A stretch of 64,000 bases of DNA from Moraxella osloensis (GTDB lineage: Bacteria; Pseudomonadota; Gammaproteobacteria; Pseudomonadales; Moraxellaceae): assembly GCF_001553955.1 (NCBI RefSeq), contig NZ_CP014234.1, forward strand, positions 1,984,001 through 2,048,000, written 5' to 3'. The notes beneath the pieces were generated by a model, which saw only the letters and a list, made by a program, of their open reading frames with translations, had not been told where the DNA came from and ran no database searches. Shown in pieces: positions 38,602 through 47,306 of the stretch; within the stretch, counting starts at the first letter, position 1; the number at the start of each line of letters is the position of its first letter. Position numbers and translations under genes: made by a program.

Positions 38602-39114
38602 ATGACAATGAAAGATTTGCGTATCTACATGAGGCTTGGGCACCGCTATGTTGGATTCTTTATGGTTGGCATTATGCTGGTCTATTCGCTAAGTGGCATG
38701 TTGCTGGTATTTCGCGACACTGATTTTTTAAAATCTTCAAAAACTGTCAAGCAAGTCGTGGCAACCAATCTTGATGAGAAAAATTTAGCCAAAACCCTAA
38801 AAATGAAAAACATCGATTTTAGGGAGCAGCAGGGTGATATACAGCTTTTTAAAGACGGACAGTACAATGTTAAAACCGGTGAGGTGACTTATACCAGCAA
38901 AAAGCTGCCTGTGGTATTAGATAAAATGGTGAATTTTCATAAAGCCCCGTCAAAGGGCAGTATGGGCGGATTGAATACATTATTTGGGTTGTCGTTACTA
39001 TTTTTTGTGCTATCGAGTTTGTTTTTATTCACCCCAAGTTCCAAAATCTTTAAACGTGGTTTGGCGTTTGTTGCCGTTGGGGTGGTGTTGTCGGTGATTT
39101 TGTTGATGTTGTAA
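38602..39114 (+). CDS. PepSY-associated TM-type membrane protein
   Basis: The 170-residue protein has LGHRYVGFFMVGIMLVYSLSG (TM about 15-37), the HRY..G...G pattern of PepSY-associated TM (PiuB-like) proteins, a 65-residue periplasmic PepSY-like beta region with GDIQLFKDGQYNVKTGEV, and a second TM pair (about 122-170). It is a short version of the iron-regulated PiuB/ferric-reductase-like family. The upstream Fur box supports an iron-related role, possibly reduction or processing of siderophore iron; this is inference. AAGAGGCAGTC precedes the ATG. It converges on trpG with a single base between stops. Confidence 0.7.
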   Translation: MTMKDLRIYMRLGHRYVGFFMVGIMLVYSLSGMLLVFRDTDFLKSSKTVKQVVATNLDEKNLAKTLKMKNIDFREQQGDIQLFKDGQYNVKTGEVTYTSKKLPVVLDKMVNFHKAPSKGSMGGLNTLFGLSLLFFVLSSLFLFTPSSKIFKRGLAFVAVGVVLSVILLML

Positions 39115-39115
39115 A

Positions 39116-39754
39116 TTATCCTAACAAAAAGTTTTTCAGCAGCGTTTTGGCGCCTTCGGTGGCGAAGGATTCTGGGTGATATTGCACCCCTTGAATCGGA
39201 TAGTCACGGTGGCGAATACCCATGATTTCATCGCCTGCTAGGCTGGCATCTTTGAGGTTTTTATCACTATGTTGCTCACTAGATACCAGGCTGGTCACTA
39301 CCAAACACTCGGGGAGTGAGGCGGCATCGACCATCAGTGAATGATAACGCATGATGTCAAGCTGCTGTGGCAAACCTTGATACACGCCTTGACCATCATG
39401 ACGAATCGGTGACGTTTTGCCATGCATGGGCACATTGGCGCGCACCACTTGACCACCAAAAAAATGCGCAATGCCTTGCATGCCAAGACACACGCCTAGC
39501 AGCGGTGTGGTTTTGCCAAGCTCAGTAATGACGTCACCACACACACCAAAATAAGCAGGGTCATCGGGCGAACCTGGACCAGGCGAGATGATAATGCGGT
39601 CAGGATTCATGGCTTGGATATCCGCTAAGCTAATCTCATTATTGCGTTTGACAACCACGTTAAAAGGTTGATTGTCTGCGGCTAAAATCTCACCAATATA
39701 TTGGTATAAGTTAAAGGTAAAAGAATCGTAGTTATCAATAATTAACACTTGCAT
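39116..39754 (-). CDS. trpG: anthranilate synthase component II (glutamine amidotransferase)
   Basis: TrpG supplies ammonia from glutamine to TrpE for anthranilate. The 212-residue class I amidotransferase has VLIIDNYDSFTFNLYQYIG, ISPGPGSPDDPAYFG, nucleophile Cys in LLGVCLGMQGIAHFFGG, and the His/Glu pair in GVQYHPESFATE. A Ser/Asp/Lys insertion (about 160-178) is extra. ATG at 39754 preferred over the TTG two codons upstream. It follows trpE on the same strand after a 126-base gap. The same subunit may also serve PabB for folate, as in several bacteria. Confidence 0.92.
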   Translation of the reverse strand: MQVLIIDNYDSFTFNLYQYIGEILAADNQPFNVVVKRNNEISLADIQAMNPDRIIISPGPGSPDDPAYFGVCGDVITELGKTTPLLGVCLGMQGIAHFFGGQVVRANVPMHGKTSPIRHDGQGVYQGLPQQLDIMRYHSLMVDAASLPECLVVTSLVSSEQHSDKNLKDASLAGDEIMGIRHRDYPIQGVQYHPESFATEGAKTLLKNFLLG

Positions 39755-39880
39755 AGTCAACTCTAAAAATAGGTTTGGCGGTAGTTCTAAATGTTTAAAA
39801 TACTGCTATATATCTTGCTATCATGCCAATCTATCATCACTCTTGTCTGTCTTAAGCTATCGTTATGATTAAAAACTAGC

Positions 39881-41293
39881 TTACGACACTGGCGCAAAAT
39901 TGGACAGTACAACTTTCATCGCAGACAGTTTTCGCACAATTTCTTCATACTCATCTTCAGGATTGGAGTCATACACATTGCCACCGCAAGTTTGCGCATA
40001 CGCTTTTTCGCCATTGATAAACAGCGAGCGAATCGGAATAGCAAAAATACAATCCCCATTAAAACAAAACTGACCGAGTGCGCCACCGTAAGCGCCGCGG
40101 CCATCGGGCTCTAGTGTATTTATAATTTTCATTGCTTCAATTTTGGGTGCGCCTGATAGCGTACCTGCGGGAAAATTACTGGCAAGCGCGGTGAACATAT
40201 CATGATTAGGGTCAAGAATACCGACGATTTCACTGGAGATGTGCTGGACATGTGAAAAGCGCTTGATATCCATTAAGTTACGCACTTTTACCGTCCCAAA
40301 GCGTGCCACCCGCCCGATATCATTACGATGTAAGTCCACCAACATATTATGTTCGGCGATTTCTTTGCGGTCATTGAGCAAGGCGCGCGCTAATTGGCGA
40401 TCTTCGGTCTCATCCTTGCCGCGCTTGGTGGTGCCCGCCAGTGGGAAGGTCTCCATCTCACCATTGCGCAATCGGAACAACAACTCAGGCGATGCGCCGA
40501 TGATTTTTTGGGCGCCAAATTTGACATAGTACATATGCGGTGACGGGTTGACTTCGCGCAGTTTACTATAAATTGGCATAGTATCGCCTTGGATGCGATA
40601 ATGCGACTTGAAACCCACTTCACACTGGAAAATCAGCCCAGCTTTAATGTCTTCTTTGACTTTCATCACCGCTGCCGCATGTTGCTCGCGGTTCATCCCA
40701 TCGCCCAAGTGCTCAGCAGTCGGCTGCGTATAGTCAGGCGAAATAGCATTCAATAATGACTTGATTTCGTCAATACGATTGCTTTGGTGGTCGGTATCGT
40801 AATAATAATAAAAAATTTCACCGGTCATCTTATCAAGGCTTAACCCATCTAAGTACACCCCGAATTTGAACGGCTCGAAATCATCACTGGTTTGAATATT
40901 CAGGGTCGGCTCAAAAAAATTGACACTATCAAATCCCAAAAAACCGACCAATCCGCCGGTATGGCTACGTGAAATCACATGCTGTGGGGTGATTTCGCGC
41001 AGTAGTTGGTAAGGATTGTCACAGGTATAATCCGTGCTTTCCCCCGTGCGATTGTTGGTGATAGTCAAAGTATGGCGGTCTTTTGCCAACACTGTCATCG
41101 CAGGGTCAAAGCCGATGGCATGATGACGTGAAATATAGCTTTCTTCGCCCAACGATTCCAGTAAAAAACAAGTAGCGTATTTGGCTTCGATGCGTTTAAA
41201 GAGTTCAAAAAAATCAATGTCTTGTGCAAGTTTAATCAGGCTTGGTTTGCTGGCAAGGGCGATTTTGGGCGGTTTGGCGTGTGTAGTCATCAT
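39881..41293 (-). CDS. trpE: anthranilate synthase component I
   Basis: TrpE converts chorismate to anthranilate with ammonia from TrpG. The 470-residue protein has the chorismate-binding motifs PLAGTTKRGKDE, HNMLVDLHRNDIGRV, FPAGTLSGAPKIEAM and YGGALGQFCFNGD, plus the N-terminal LLESLGEESYISRHHAIGF region involved in Trp feedback. It is shorter than the usual gamma-proteobacterial TrpE of about 500 or more residues. pabB is an alternative, but the pairing with trpG and the trpR-type operator support trpE. The start is one of two adjacent ATGs (41293, 41290). Upstream are a 16-bp tandem array and a putative TrpR site. Confidence 0.88.
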   Translation of the reverse strand: MMTTHAKPPKIALASKPSLIKLAQDIDFFELFKRIEAKYATCFLLESLGEESYISRHHAIGFDPAMTVLAKDRHTLTITNNRTGESTDYTCDNPYQLLREITPQHVISRSHTGGLVGFLGFDSVNFFEPTLNIQTSDDFEPFKFGVYLDGLSLDKMTGEIFYYYYDTDHQSNRIDEIKSLLNAISPDYTQPTAEHLGDGMNREQHAAAVMKVKEDIKAGLIFQCEVGFKSHYRIQGDTMPIYSKLREVNPSPHMYYVKFGAQKIIGASPELLFRLRNGEMETFPLAGTTKRGKDETEDRQLARALLNDRKEIAEHNMLVDLHRNDIGRVARFGTVKVRNLMDIKRFSHVQHISSEIVGILDPNHDMFTALASNFPAGTLSGAPKIEAMKIINTLEPDGRGAYGGALGQFCFNGDCIFAIPIRSLFINGEKAYAQTCGGNVYDSNPEDEYEEIVRKLSAMKVVLSNFAPVS

Positions 41294-41298
41294 GGTGT

Positions 41299-41376
41299 CT
41301 TAAATTTATAGTGTCCTAAATTTACATTATCTTAAATTTATAGCGGCTTAAATTTACCCTATCTTAAATTTTAATC
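41299..41376 (-). repeat. five tandem 16-bp units in the trpE leader
   Basis: Units start at 41299, 41315, 41331, 41347 and 41363; each begins C(T/C)TAAATTTA on the + strand. The array lies between the trpE start codon and the operator at 41381, so it makes up nearly the whole leader of the trpE mRNA. The remaining gap to 41545 holds only AT-rich sequence. Confidence 0.85.
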
Positions 41377-41380
41377 AATG

Positions 41381-41408
41381 TTTCAGTGTTCTAGTATGAT
41401 GATACATT
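41381..41408 (-). promoter_or_regulatory. putative TrpR operator of trpE
   Basis: This 28-base stretch (+ strand begins TTTCAGTGTTCTAGTAT) matches 41881-41908 at 26 positions. It contains CTAG as in the E. coli trp operator half-site, and on the minus strand a TATACT/CATACT -10-like hexamer within it. Its placement before trpE and before trpR suggests a shared regulator. Confidence 0.65.
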
Positions 41409-41545
41409 GTAATCAGATTAACCCCTGCTTGCAACTCTTTTATGGCATGCCAGTTATTTTCTCACGGATTTTCATCGCCCTTCTAATCACCCCAAAGTAT
41501 GCTACTGTGATGGGCTTATTTGCGCTTGAAGCCATTATCACAAAT

Positions 41546-41842
41546 TTATAGGTTCAAATGACTCAGATTTGGCAATAATTGGTTGATATCGTGTTGACCA
41601 TATGCTTTGGCGCCCCGTGATACGGTTGCGATGCCCACCCCCAAGCGCTCCGCAATTTCGCGTTGTGGTAGCGCTTGCTGAAACAAGGCAAAAATTTGAA
41701 TACGATTGGCGATTTCTTTTTGTTCTTTTTCAGTCAGTAGCGCTGCCAAAATTTCGCGGATAAAGTCACTATCATCGGTTTGGCTCAGTAGCTCAACCAA
41801 ATAATCATAGGCGGGTAGGAATGATGGCGAAGTGTGCGGCAT
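41546..41842 (-). CDS. trpR: Trp operon repressor
   Basis: The 97-residue protein matches TrpR: LLTEKEQKEIANRIQIFALF, then the helix-turn-helix QREIAERLGVGIATVSRGAKA, which parallels the E. coli segment with GAGIATITRGSN. TrpR binds DNA when loaded with L-tryptophan. The first 15 residues replace a longer E. coli N-terminus. I start at the ATG at 41842; an ATG at 41881 would begin almost at the putative transcription start and lacks a ribosome site. A site nearly identical to the one before trpE overlaps its own promoter, indicating autoregulation. Confidence 0.88.
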   Translation of the reverse strand: MPHTSPSFLPAYDYLVELLSQTDDSDFIREILAALLTEKEQKEIANRIQIFALFQQALPQREIAERLGVGIATVSRGAKAYGQHDINQLLPNLSHLNL

Positions 41843-41880
41843 AGTAGGTTTTTTTTGAGTAAGAGATAACAAGTAAAGCA

Positions 41881-41908
41881 TTTCAGTGTTCTAGTATAGT
41901 GATACATT
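41881..41908 (-). promoter_or_regulatory. putative TrpR operator of trpR
   Basis: Second copy of the 28-base site (differs from 41381-41408 only at two central bases). On the minus strand it contains TATACT, a good -10, so a bound repressor would block transcription of trpR. The rest of the 459-base gap 41843-42301 holds AT-rich sequence, a 14-bp tandem duplication (42183-42210) and AACCGCGC/GCGCGGTT inverted repeats, but no gene. Confidence 0.65.
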
Positions 41909-42301
41909 TTACGAAGTTTAGCAAGTGAACTCAATCGATTTTTATCCCTTTAGAAAACTGAAGAAGTGCGATAACTGGTTACGTTTGATTACAAAAGCGC
42001 AAATAACTGTATATTTAATCAAAGCTTAGTCGACACAAAGTCGCTTTAGCGAGGTTATAGAATGTGGTTATAATAAAATTGCTTAGTTAAAAATCTAACT
42101 GAGTTTATTAATTATGAACAATGACTATCAATCATAATTTTTATAACCGCGCCGTTGTCTTTGTTTATTGTGTAGCAGCCTTAATGGGCAATTAAGAATG
42201 GGCAGTTAAGGTCAATGTCAAAAGGTAGCAGCGCGGTTTAAAGAGTTAGCTAACGCTAATGTTATTCAATACTAATCTTATGCAAAATAGGGCACTTCAT
42301 T

Positions 42302-44278
42302 ATGACAAACAACGCTAAGAACAACAGTGAATTTTTGAAAAATATGGCTTTTAAAAAGGTCGATCACCAACCACAGCGGGCGGATTATCAATCTAATCAA
42401 CCTGGCAGTTCGATGCCTTTTAGCGATGCCCGTGGTAACTATCAGCGTAATATCGGTTTTGATACCGGGCGTTTTAAAGACAGTAAAGTCTATATCGTCG
42501 GCGGCGGTATTGGCGGGTTGGCAGCGGCGTATTATTTTATCCGAGATGCCCATATCCCAGGCGAGAACATTACCTTTTTAGAAGAATTAGCGGTGCAAGG
42601 CGGCTCACTTGATGGCGCTGGTAATGCCAAAGACGGTTATATCATGCGCGGCGGTCGTGAGATGATTACCACCTACGAGAATTTTTGGGATATGTTCCAA
42701 GATATACCTGCGCTAGAGCTACCAGATCCTTATTCAGTGCTTGATGAATACCGCCTGATCAATGACAATGACCCCAACTATTCTAAAGCACGGTTGATTC
42801 ATAACAAAGGCGACATCAAAGATTTTCACAAGTTTAATCTCAACAAAGCCGACCAACTTGCCATCGTCCGTTTATTACTAAAAAATCAAGATGAACTCGA
42901 TAATCTCACCATTGAAGATTACTTTAGCCAGAGTTTTTTGGACAGTAATTTTTGGACGCTATGGCGTAGTATGTTTGCTTTTGAAAATTGGCACAGCTTA
43001 CTTGAGTGCAAGCTTTACATGCACCGGTTTTTGGAAGCCTTAGATGGCATCAAAGATATGTCGACCCTGTTATTTGCCAAATACAACCAATACGACAGCT
43101 TTGTGGTACCTGCGCAAAAATTTTTAATCAATAAAGGCGTCAAACTACAAAGTGACACGTTAGTGACAGCGGTTGATTTTGAGCAGCAAGGCGACAAAAA
43201 AATCGTTAAAGGGCTGACAACCACCCAACAAGGTCAACAAGTCCATATCCCTGTACGGGACAATGATTTTGTGATTATTACCACAGGGTCAATGACGGAA
43301 GATACGCGCTATGGCACCAGTGACACTGCGCCTGATATCCATCTAACTGATGATGAAATGGGAAAAACGAAAGGCTGGGTACTATGGAATGACCTTGCCA
43401 AACAATCCGCTGTGTTTGGTCGTCCAGAGAAATTTAACCGTCATGTACCCAAATCTGCCTGGATGTCAGCAACCTTAACTTGCAAAGACTCGGCGTTTTT
43501 ACGCAAAATCAGCGAAAAATATTCTGTCAATCCGCCGCTATCAGGCAAAACAGTCACAGGCGGTATTGTTACCATCACTGATTCCAACTGGCTTATGAGC
43601 TTTACTATCAACCGCCAACCGCAATTTCCTGACCAACCCAAAGACGTGGTGGTGATATGGGTGTATGGGCTGTTGATGGACAAAAAAGGCAACTATGTGC
43701 CAAAAACCATGCCAGAATGTACCGGGCATGAAATTGTGACGGAGCTACTATACCACCTAGATTTGCTCGAGCAAAAAGATGATATTTTAGCCAACACCAT
43801 CGCCAACACCGCCTATATGCCGTATATCACTTCGATGTTTATGCCACGTGCCAAAGGTGACCGTCCACAAATCGTACCCGAAGGCTGCACCAATTTAGGT
43901 CTCATCGGTCAATTTGTTGAGACTAACAACGATGTGGTGTTCACGGTTGAAACTTCGGTACGCTCGGCGCGGGTCGCGGTGTACACGCTAACAGATTGTA
44001 ATAAGCAAGTGCCTGATATCGTGCCAACCCAATACGATATTCGCAACATGCTCCGCTCTGCCAGTACACTCAACGATGACCAAGGCTTCATCGGCGAAGG
44101 TATACTACGCCGAGTGCTCGCCAATACCTATTATGAGCACATCTTGCCACCCGTCGCCAAAAAAGCGCCCAAAGACAGCTCGTTGATGCAGACCCTTGCC
44201 GAGCAATTTGAAGTAGTCAAAGCCTTTTGGCATAAAGAAGGGCAAAAAGATGAGCAAAAAGCGCAGGATAAAAAATAA
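42302..44278 (+). CDS. ohyA: oleate hydratase
   Basis: Oleate hydratase adds water to the cis-9 double bond of unsaturated fatty acids, giving 10-hydroxystearate. The 658-residue protein is a MCRA-family flavoprotein. It has an N-terminal extension (1-55), a Rossmann FAD motif [16 protein letters not shown] (about 63-78), the family motif [10 protein letters not shown], the catalytic-region [19 protein letters not shown], and late [16 protein letters not shown] and [10 protein letters not shown]. The length is typical. Such enzymes detoxify host or environmental unsaturated fatty acids. The gene is single with its own terminator. Confidence 0.93.
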   Translation: MTNNAKNNSEFLKNMAFKKVDHQPQRADYQSNQPGSSMPFSDARGNYQRNIGFDTGRFKDSKVYIVGGGIGGLAAAYYFIRDAHIPGENITFLEELAVQGGSLDGAGNAKDGYIMRGGREMITTYENFWDMFQDIPALELPDPYSVLDEYRLINDNDPNYSKARLIHNKGDIKDFHKFNLNKADQLAIVRLLLKNQDELDNLTIEDYFSQSFLDSNFWTLWRSMFAFENWHSLLECKLYMHRFLEALDGIKDMSTLLFAKYNQYDSFVVPAQKFLINKGVKLQSDTLVTAVDFEQQGDKKIVKGLTTTQQGQQVHIPVRDNDFVIITTGSMTEDTRYGTSDTAPDIHLTDDEMGKTKGWVLWNDLAKQSAVFGRPEKFNRHVPKSAWMSATLTCKDSAFLRKISEKYSVNPPLSGKTVTGGIVTITDSNWLMSFTINRQPQFPDQPKDVVVIWVYGLLMDKKGNYVPKTMPECTGHEIVTELLYHLDLLEQKDDILANTIANTAYMPYITSMFMPRAKGDRPQIVPEGCTNLGLIGQFVETNNDVVFTVETSVRSARVAVYTLTDCNKQVPDIVPTQYDIRNMLRSASTLNDDQGFIGEGILRRVLANTYYEHILPPVAKKAPKDSSLMQTLAEQFEVVKAFWHKEGQKDEQKAQDKK

Positions 44279-44307
44279 GCTTTGATAAACATTTGTCATT
44301 AAAATGC

Positions 44308-44337
44308 AAAATCCTCCTGCCGTCAGGGGGATTTTTT
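44308..44337 (+). terminator. terminator after ohyA
   Basis: AAAATCCTCCTG pairs with CAGGGGGATTTT (one wobble) around a 4-base loop, followed by T-run. Confidence 0.9.
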
Positions 44338-44433
44338 ATCAGCAAAATTTCCTTTGCGCCTAAAAACCCTATTTCGTAAAACGGTGGTTTCAAGTATATT
44401 AAAGGTAAAGTCACACATCATAAGGAATAAGTG

Positions 44434-45072
44434 ATGAAACTATATACCATGAATTTCCCCCCAAATCCTCGCAAGGTCGACTTATTGTTAAAAGTCAAAG
44501 AACTTGATATCAATGATATTCATAATTTACAAGTCATCAACGTGGATATTGGCAAAAATGAGCAAAACTCACCGGAGTTTTTGGCGGTCAATCCACTGGG
44601 ACTGTTGCCTGTATTAGTGCTTGATGATGGCACTGTGCTTAACGATTCACATGCCATTTGTGAGTATCTGGATAGTCGACTTGCAGGCAATGGTAAGCAA
44701 GTGATGGGCTCAGACCCTATACAGCGCGCCAAAATTACCGCGATGTCACGCAATGCGGAGTTTCACGTGCTGTATAACATGATGCTGGCTTTCCAGCATG
44801 GGCATCCATCTCGCGCGTCGGTGGGCAACCAAGTGCCTGGTATGGCAGAAGAGAGCATCAACCGCGTCAAAAAAGCATTGCCGTACTTTGACGAGCTATT
44901 ATCGAGTCACAAATACTTGCTCGGTGATCGACTCACCTTCGCTGATATCGTGTTGTATGTTGGCTTGGATTTTGGGCGAGTGATGAAGTTTAATCCCAAA
45001 GATGCCAGTGTGGTGGGTGACCATGTGGCACGTTTTTATGCGCAAATGAGTGAGCGTTTTGGTAAAAAATAA
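44434..45072 (+). CDS. glutathione S-transferase family protein
   Basis: The 212-residue protein has a thioredoxin-like N-terminal half (LYTMNFPPNPRKVDLLLK; NPLGLLPVLVLDDG with cis-Pro; DSHAICEYLD, the glutathione gamma-Glu site) and an all-helical C-terminal half with LLGDRLTFADIVLYVGLDFG. This is a cytosolic GST; the class and substrate cannot be assigned. The ATG at 44434 has AAGGAATAA upstream; a GTG one codon earlier is also possible. A clean terminator follows at 45086-45115, then the IS element. Confidence 0.88.
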   Translation: MKLYTMNFPPNPRKVDLLLKVKELDINDIHNLQVINVDIGKNEQNSPEFLAVNPLGLLPVLVLDDGTVLNDSHAICEYLDSRLAGNGKQVMGSDPIQRAKITAMSRNAEFHVLYNMMLAFQHGHPSRASVGNQVPGMAEESINRVKKALPYFDELLSSHKYLLGDRLTFADIVLYVGLDFGRVMKFNPKDASVVGDHVARFYAQMSERFGKK

Positions 45073-45085
45073 CGGTTGTTGATAT

Positions 45086-45116
45086 AAAAAAGGGCAAGGT
45101 AAATGCCCTTTTTTTA
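45086..45116 (+). terminator. terminator after the GST gene
   Basis: Perfect stem AAAAAAGGGCA/TGCCCTTTTTT with a 7-base loop and long T-run. Confidence 0.92.
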
Positions 45117-45175
45117 TCTGTAGTGGTTATTCATTGCTTTTATCCACCGTGTCTATTTACTGCTTTTATGCCTAG

Positions 45176-46049
45176 GTTGTGTTGAACATTTAATATACAA
45201 AAGGACATAATGAGGAAATTTTGATAAAAAAATAGCGAAACAGTAAACTTTAAGCTCTGACCCAAAAAGAAGACTGTTCGCTATGCCTCGTCTTATGCTA
45301 AATAATCAACACTGGAAGAAGCTAAAACCCATTCTACAAGAAATTGGCATCTATGACTATGCTAATTTAAGAAAGACCGTAGAAGGGATCTTATATAAAA
45401 TGCGAACAGGCATACCGTGGCGGGACTTACCCAGATATTTTGGAAAGACCAACACAATATTTAAAGCCTTTAACCGATGGTCACAAAGTAATAAGCTCAT
45501 CAAATTGTTTGAAAAGATGATTAACTTTCCAGACATGGAGTGGCTGTTTATCGATGCAACTTATATTAAAGCTCATCAGCACAGTAGTAGTGGTGACATG
45601 AAAGAGCAAGGCATTGATAAAAGTGTCGCAGGTAATACCAGTAAAATTCATTTGGCGGTTGATGCACATGGCAATCCCATTCGTTTCATCATTACCGATG
45701 GCGTAACCCACGATGTTAAAGCAGCACCTGACTTGATTGATACGTTAGATTTAAGTGATGTTGTGGTACTTGCTGCTGATAAAGGCTATGACTCTCAGTG
45801 CTTTCGTGAGAAAGTTGAAGAGAGTCAAACCATAGCTAATATTCCAAGAAAGCGTAACACTAAACTATCAAATGAACATATGGATTGGCATTTATACAAG
45901 TCTCGTCATTTGGTTGAAAATGCTTTTTGCCGTATTAAGCATTATCGGGGTATTGCGACAAGGTATGAGAAGCTTAAACGCAATTATGAGAATTTGGTCG
46001 CTCTAGCCTTTGCTTATCATTGGCTGAAGCTTTGAATGTTCAACAGAAC
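45176..46049 (+). mobile_element. complete IS5-family insertion sequence
   Basis: The 874-base element has terminal inverted repeats GTTGTGTTGAACATT (45176-45190) and AATGTTCAACAGAAC (46035-46049), matching at 14 of 15 positions. CTAG is duplicated on both sides (45172-45175, 46050-46053), as for IS5-type target sites. It contains one intact transposase gene, so it may still be active. The insertion lies between the GST and ketopantoate reductase genes and breaks no visible gene. Confidence 0.93.
45283..46035 (+). CDS. IS5-family DDE transposase
   Basis: The 250-residue protein has the N-terminal DUF4096-like domain (ILYKMRTGIPWRDLPRYFG) and a DDE catalytic domain: D91 in FIDATYIKAH, the second Asp in AADKGYDSQ, and Glu in HLVENAFCRIKHYRGIATRYEK (IS5 Y-(2)-R-(3)-E-(6)-K style). 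The frame is complete with no internal frameshift, unlike the two-frame IS5 members. The stop codon overlaps the right inverted repeat. Confidence 0.93.
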   Translation: MPRLMLNNQHWKKLKPILQEIGIYDYANLRKTVEGILYKMRTGIPWRDLPRYFGKTNTIFKAFNRWSQSNKLIKLFEKMINFPDMEWLFIDATYIKAHQHSSSGDMKEQGIDKSVAGNTSKIHLAVDAHGNPIRFIITDGVTHDVKAAPDLIDTLDLSDVVVLAADKGYDSQCFREKVEESQTIANIPRKRNTKLSNEHMDWHLYKSRHLVENAFCRIKHYRGIATRYEKLKRNYENLVALAFAYHWLKL

Positions 46050-46077
46050 CTAGTTTTTTTCAATAGCGCTAGGGTTG

Positions 46078-47049
46078 TCATCCTGACTGATTGTTAGCCA
46101 TTAATGCACTGATGCCCTCATATAGGGTGTCATTGACCGGGGTGTCAATGCCATGCTTATCACCCAATTCACGAATCGTCCCTGCAAACAGATCAAGCTC
46201 ACAGCGTCGCCCTGCTTTTAAATCCTGCCGCATCGATGGCATGCCTTTGGGATCCAGCGCATCCATAATCGCCAGCCATTTTTTGAAATCTTCCTCAGTT
46301 AAGGTTACGCCTTCAGCGTGTGCCACTGCCATCACTTCACGCATGGCGGCTTTGAACATTTCACGCGCTTCACCCGCTTGTTGCACGGTATCAAAGGTGC
46401 CTTGATACAATGCCACGGTTTGATTGACGCCGGTATTTAACATCAATTTGCCCCACAGCTGGCGCGGCATGTCATCGCTCACTGAATGCGGGAAATTGAC
46501 TTGATTAAAGAGGGCATCGACTTGTTGCACGCGTGCGCGTTCAGCGTTATCAGTTGTCATCGCGCCAATGACCAATTGTCCATGATCGCGATAAATCAGT
46601 TGGCTAGCATTTTCCCCATTTTTTTCATGCGGCTCATTTTTCATGGCATCCATTTGCTGCGCCACACAATACACAATGCGCTCGTCACCAAAGGCGTTTG
46701 CCAATACTTTTTCGCTGGCGATACCGTTTAGGGCAGAAACAATCAGCGTATTGGCGCCAAGTTGACTTTTGATGAGCGGTAATACCTCATGTAACTGATA
46801 AAATTTGGTACACACCATCACCAAATCGGCAGGACTTAGGTTTGAATGAGGGCTTTCATTTGGTGTGACATAGTTGAGTGTTAATGGCTCGCCATTCACC
46901 AATAAACCTTGCTGTTGGTAGCGGTTGACACGGTCAGTATCGGCGACGATACGCAAGTTCTCAAAAGGCATGTTTGGGGCTAATATACTGGCAAATAACG
47001 CCCCTAATGAGCCAAATCCAACAATGGCAATAATCGGTGAATCGTTCAT
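46078..47049 (-). CDS. panE: 2-dehydropantoate 2-reductase-like protein
   Basis: The 323-residue NADPH-dependent reductase family member has a Rossmann start (IIAIVGFGSLGALFA), the CTKFYQL block, SALNGIASEKVL, the KLMLNTGVNQTVALYQ catalytic-helix region with Lys and Asn, and PSMRQDLKAGRRCELDLFAGTI near the end, the conserved substrate-binding Ser/Arg region of ketopantoate reductases. In pantothenate synthesis PanE reduces ketopantoate to pantoate. Paralogues with other substrates are common, so the symbol is likely but not certain. The ATG at 47049 has CAGGAA upstream; the longer reading frame is not supported. The gene is divergent from bioD. Confidence 0.8.
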   Translation of the reverse strand: MNDSPIIAIVGFGSLGALFASILAPNMPFENLRIVADTDRVNRYQQQGLLVNGEPLTLNYVTPNESPHSNLSPADLVMVCTKFYQLHEVLPLIKSQLGANTLIVSALNGIASEKVLANAFGDERIVYCVAQQMDAMKNEPHEKNGENASQLIYRDHGQLVIGAMTTDNAERARVQQVDALFNQVNFPHSVSDDMPRQLWGKLMLNTGVNQTVALYQGTFDTVQQAGEAREMFKAAMREVMAVAHAEGVTLTEEDFKKWLAIMDALDPKGMPSMRQDLKAGRRCELDLFAGTIRELGDKHGIDTPVNDTLYEGISALMANNQSG

Positions 47050-47134
47050 CTTTTTTCCTGTTATTTTGCGACATTGATTAGAGTTGTGATAAAGTTTAGC
47101 AGATTTTTGCACGTATTTTAAAAAAGGAATCACA

Positions 47135-47194
47135 ATGAAATTATTAAAAATGGCTGTGTTCATGGGTTGTTTATGGGCTGCCTATGAAAAATAA
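47135..47194 (+). CDS. 19-residue hydrophobic mini-ORF upstream of bioD
   Basis: The ORF has a strong ribosome site (AAAAAGGAATCACA before the ATG) and encodes MKLLKMAVFMGCLWAAYEK, a short hydrophobic helix with positive N-terminus. It overlaps the start of the next ORF by 11 bases in another frame. It may be a tiny membrane peptide, a regulatory leader, or the first half of a 56-residue protein completed by a +1 frame change at the overlap. The quality of the ribosome site is the main reason to list it. Confidence 0.5.
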   Translation: MKLLKMAVFMGCLWAAYEK

Positions 47195-47306
47195 GCAACA
47201 AACTTTGCAAGAGCTAATGCCAGCGTTTGAGCAAAAGTTAGAAAAAATAGTTCAGCCTAATCAAAAAACCACCAAAAAAGCTAATAGCAAAATTGGTAAA
47301 AAATAA
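47184..47306 (+). CDS. 40-residue basic mini-ORF coupled to bioD
   Basis: It starts inside the preceding mini-ORF and ends at TAATG, so its stop shares a base with the bioD start. It encodes a helical, Gln/Glu/Lys-rich N-terminal part (MKNKQQTLQELMPAFEQKL) and a very basic tail (KKANSKIGKK). It has no recognisable family. Tight coupling on both sides suggests that its translation carries ribosomes to bioD. If joined to the mini-ORF before it, the product would be a membrane-anchored basic peptide. Confidence 0.5.
   Translation: MKNKQQTLQELMPAFEQKLEKIVQPNQKTTKKANSKIGKK

Noticed and set aside
45176-46049. The IS5 element as disruptor of a gene
   Set aside because: Joining its flanks gives no gene-like frame; both neighbours are complete.
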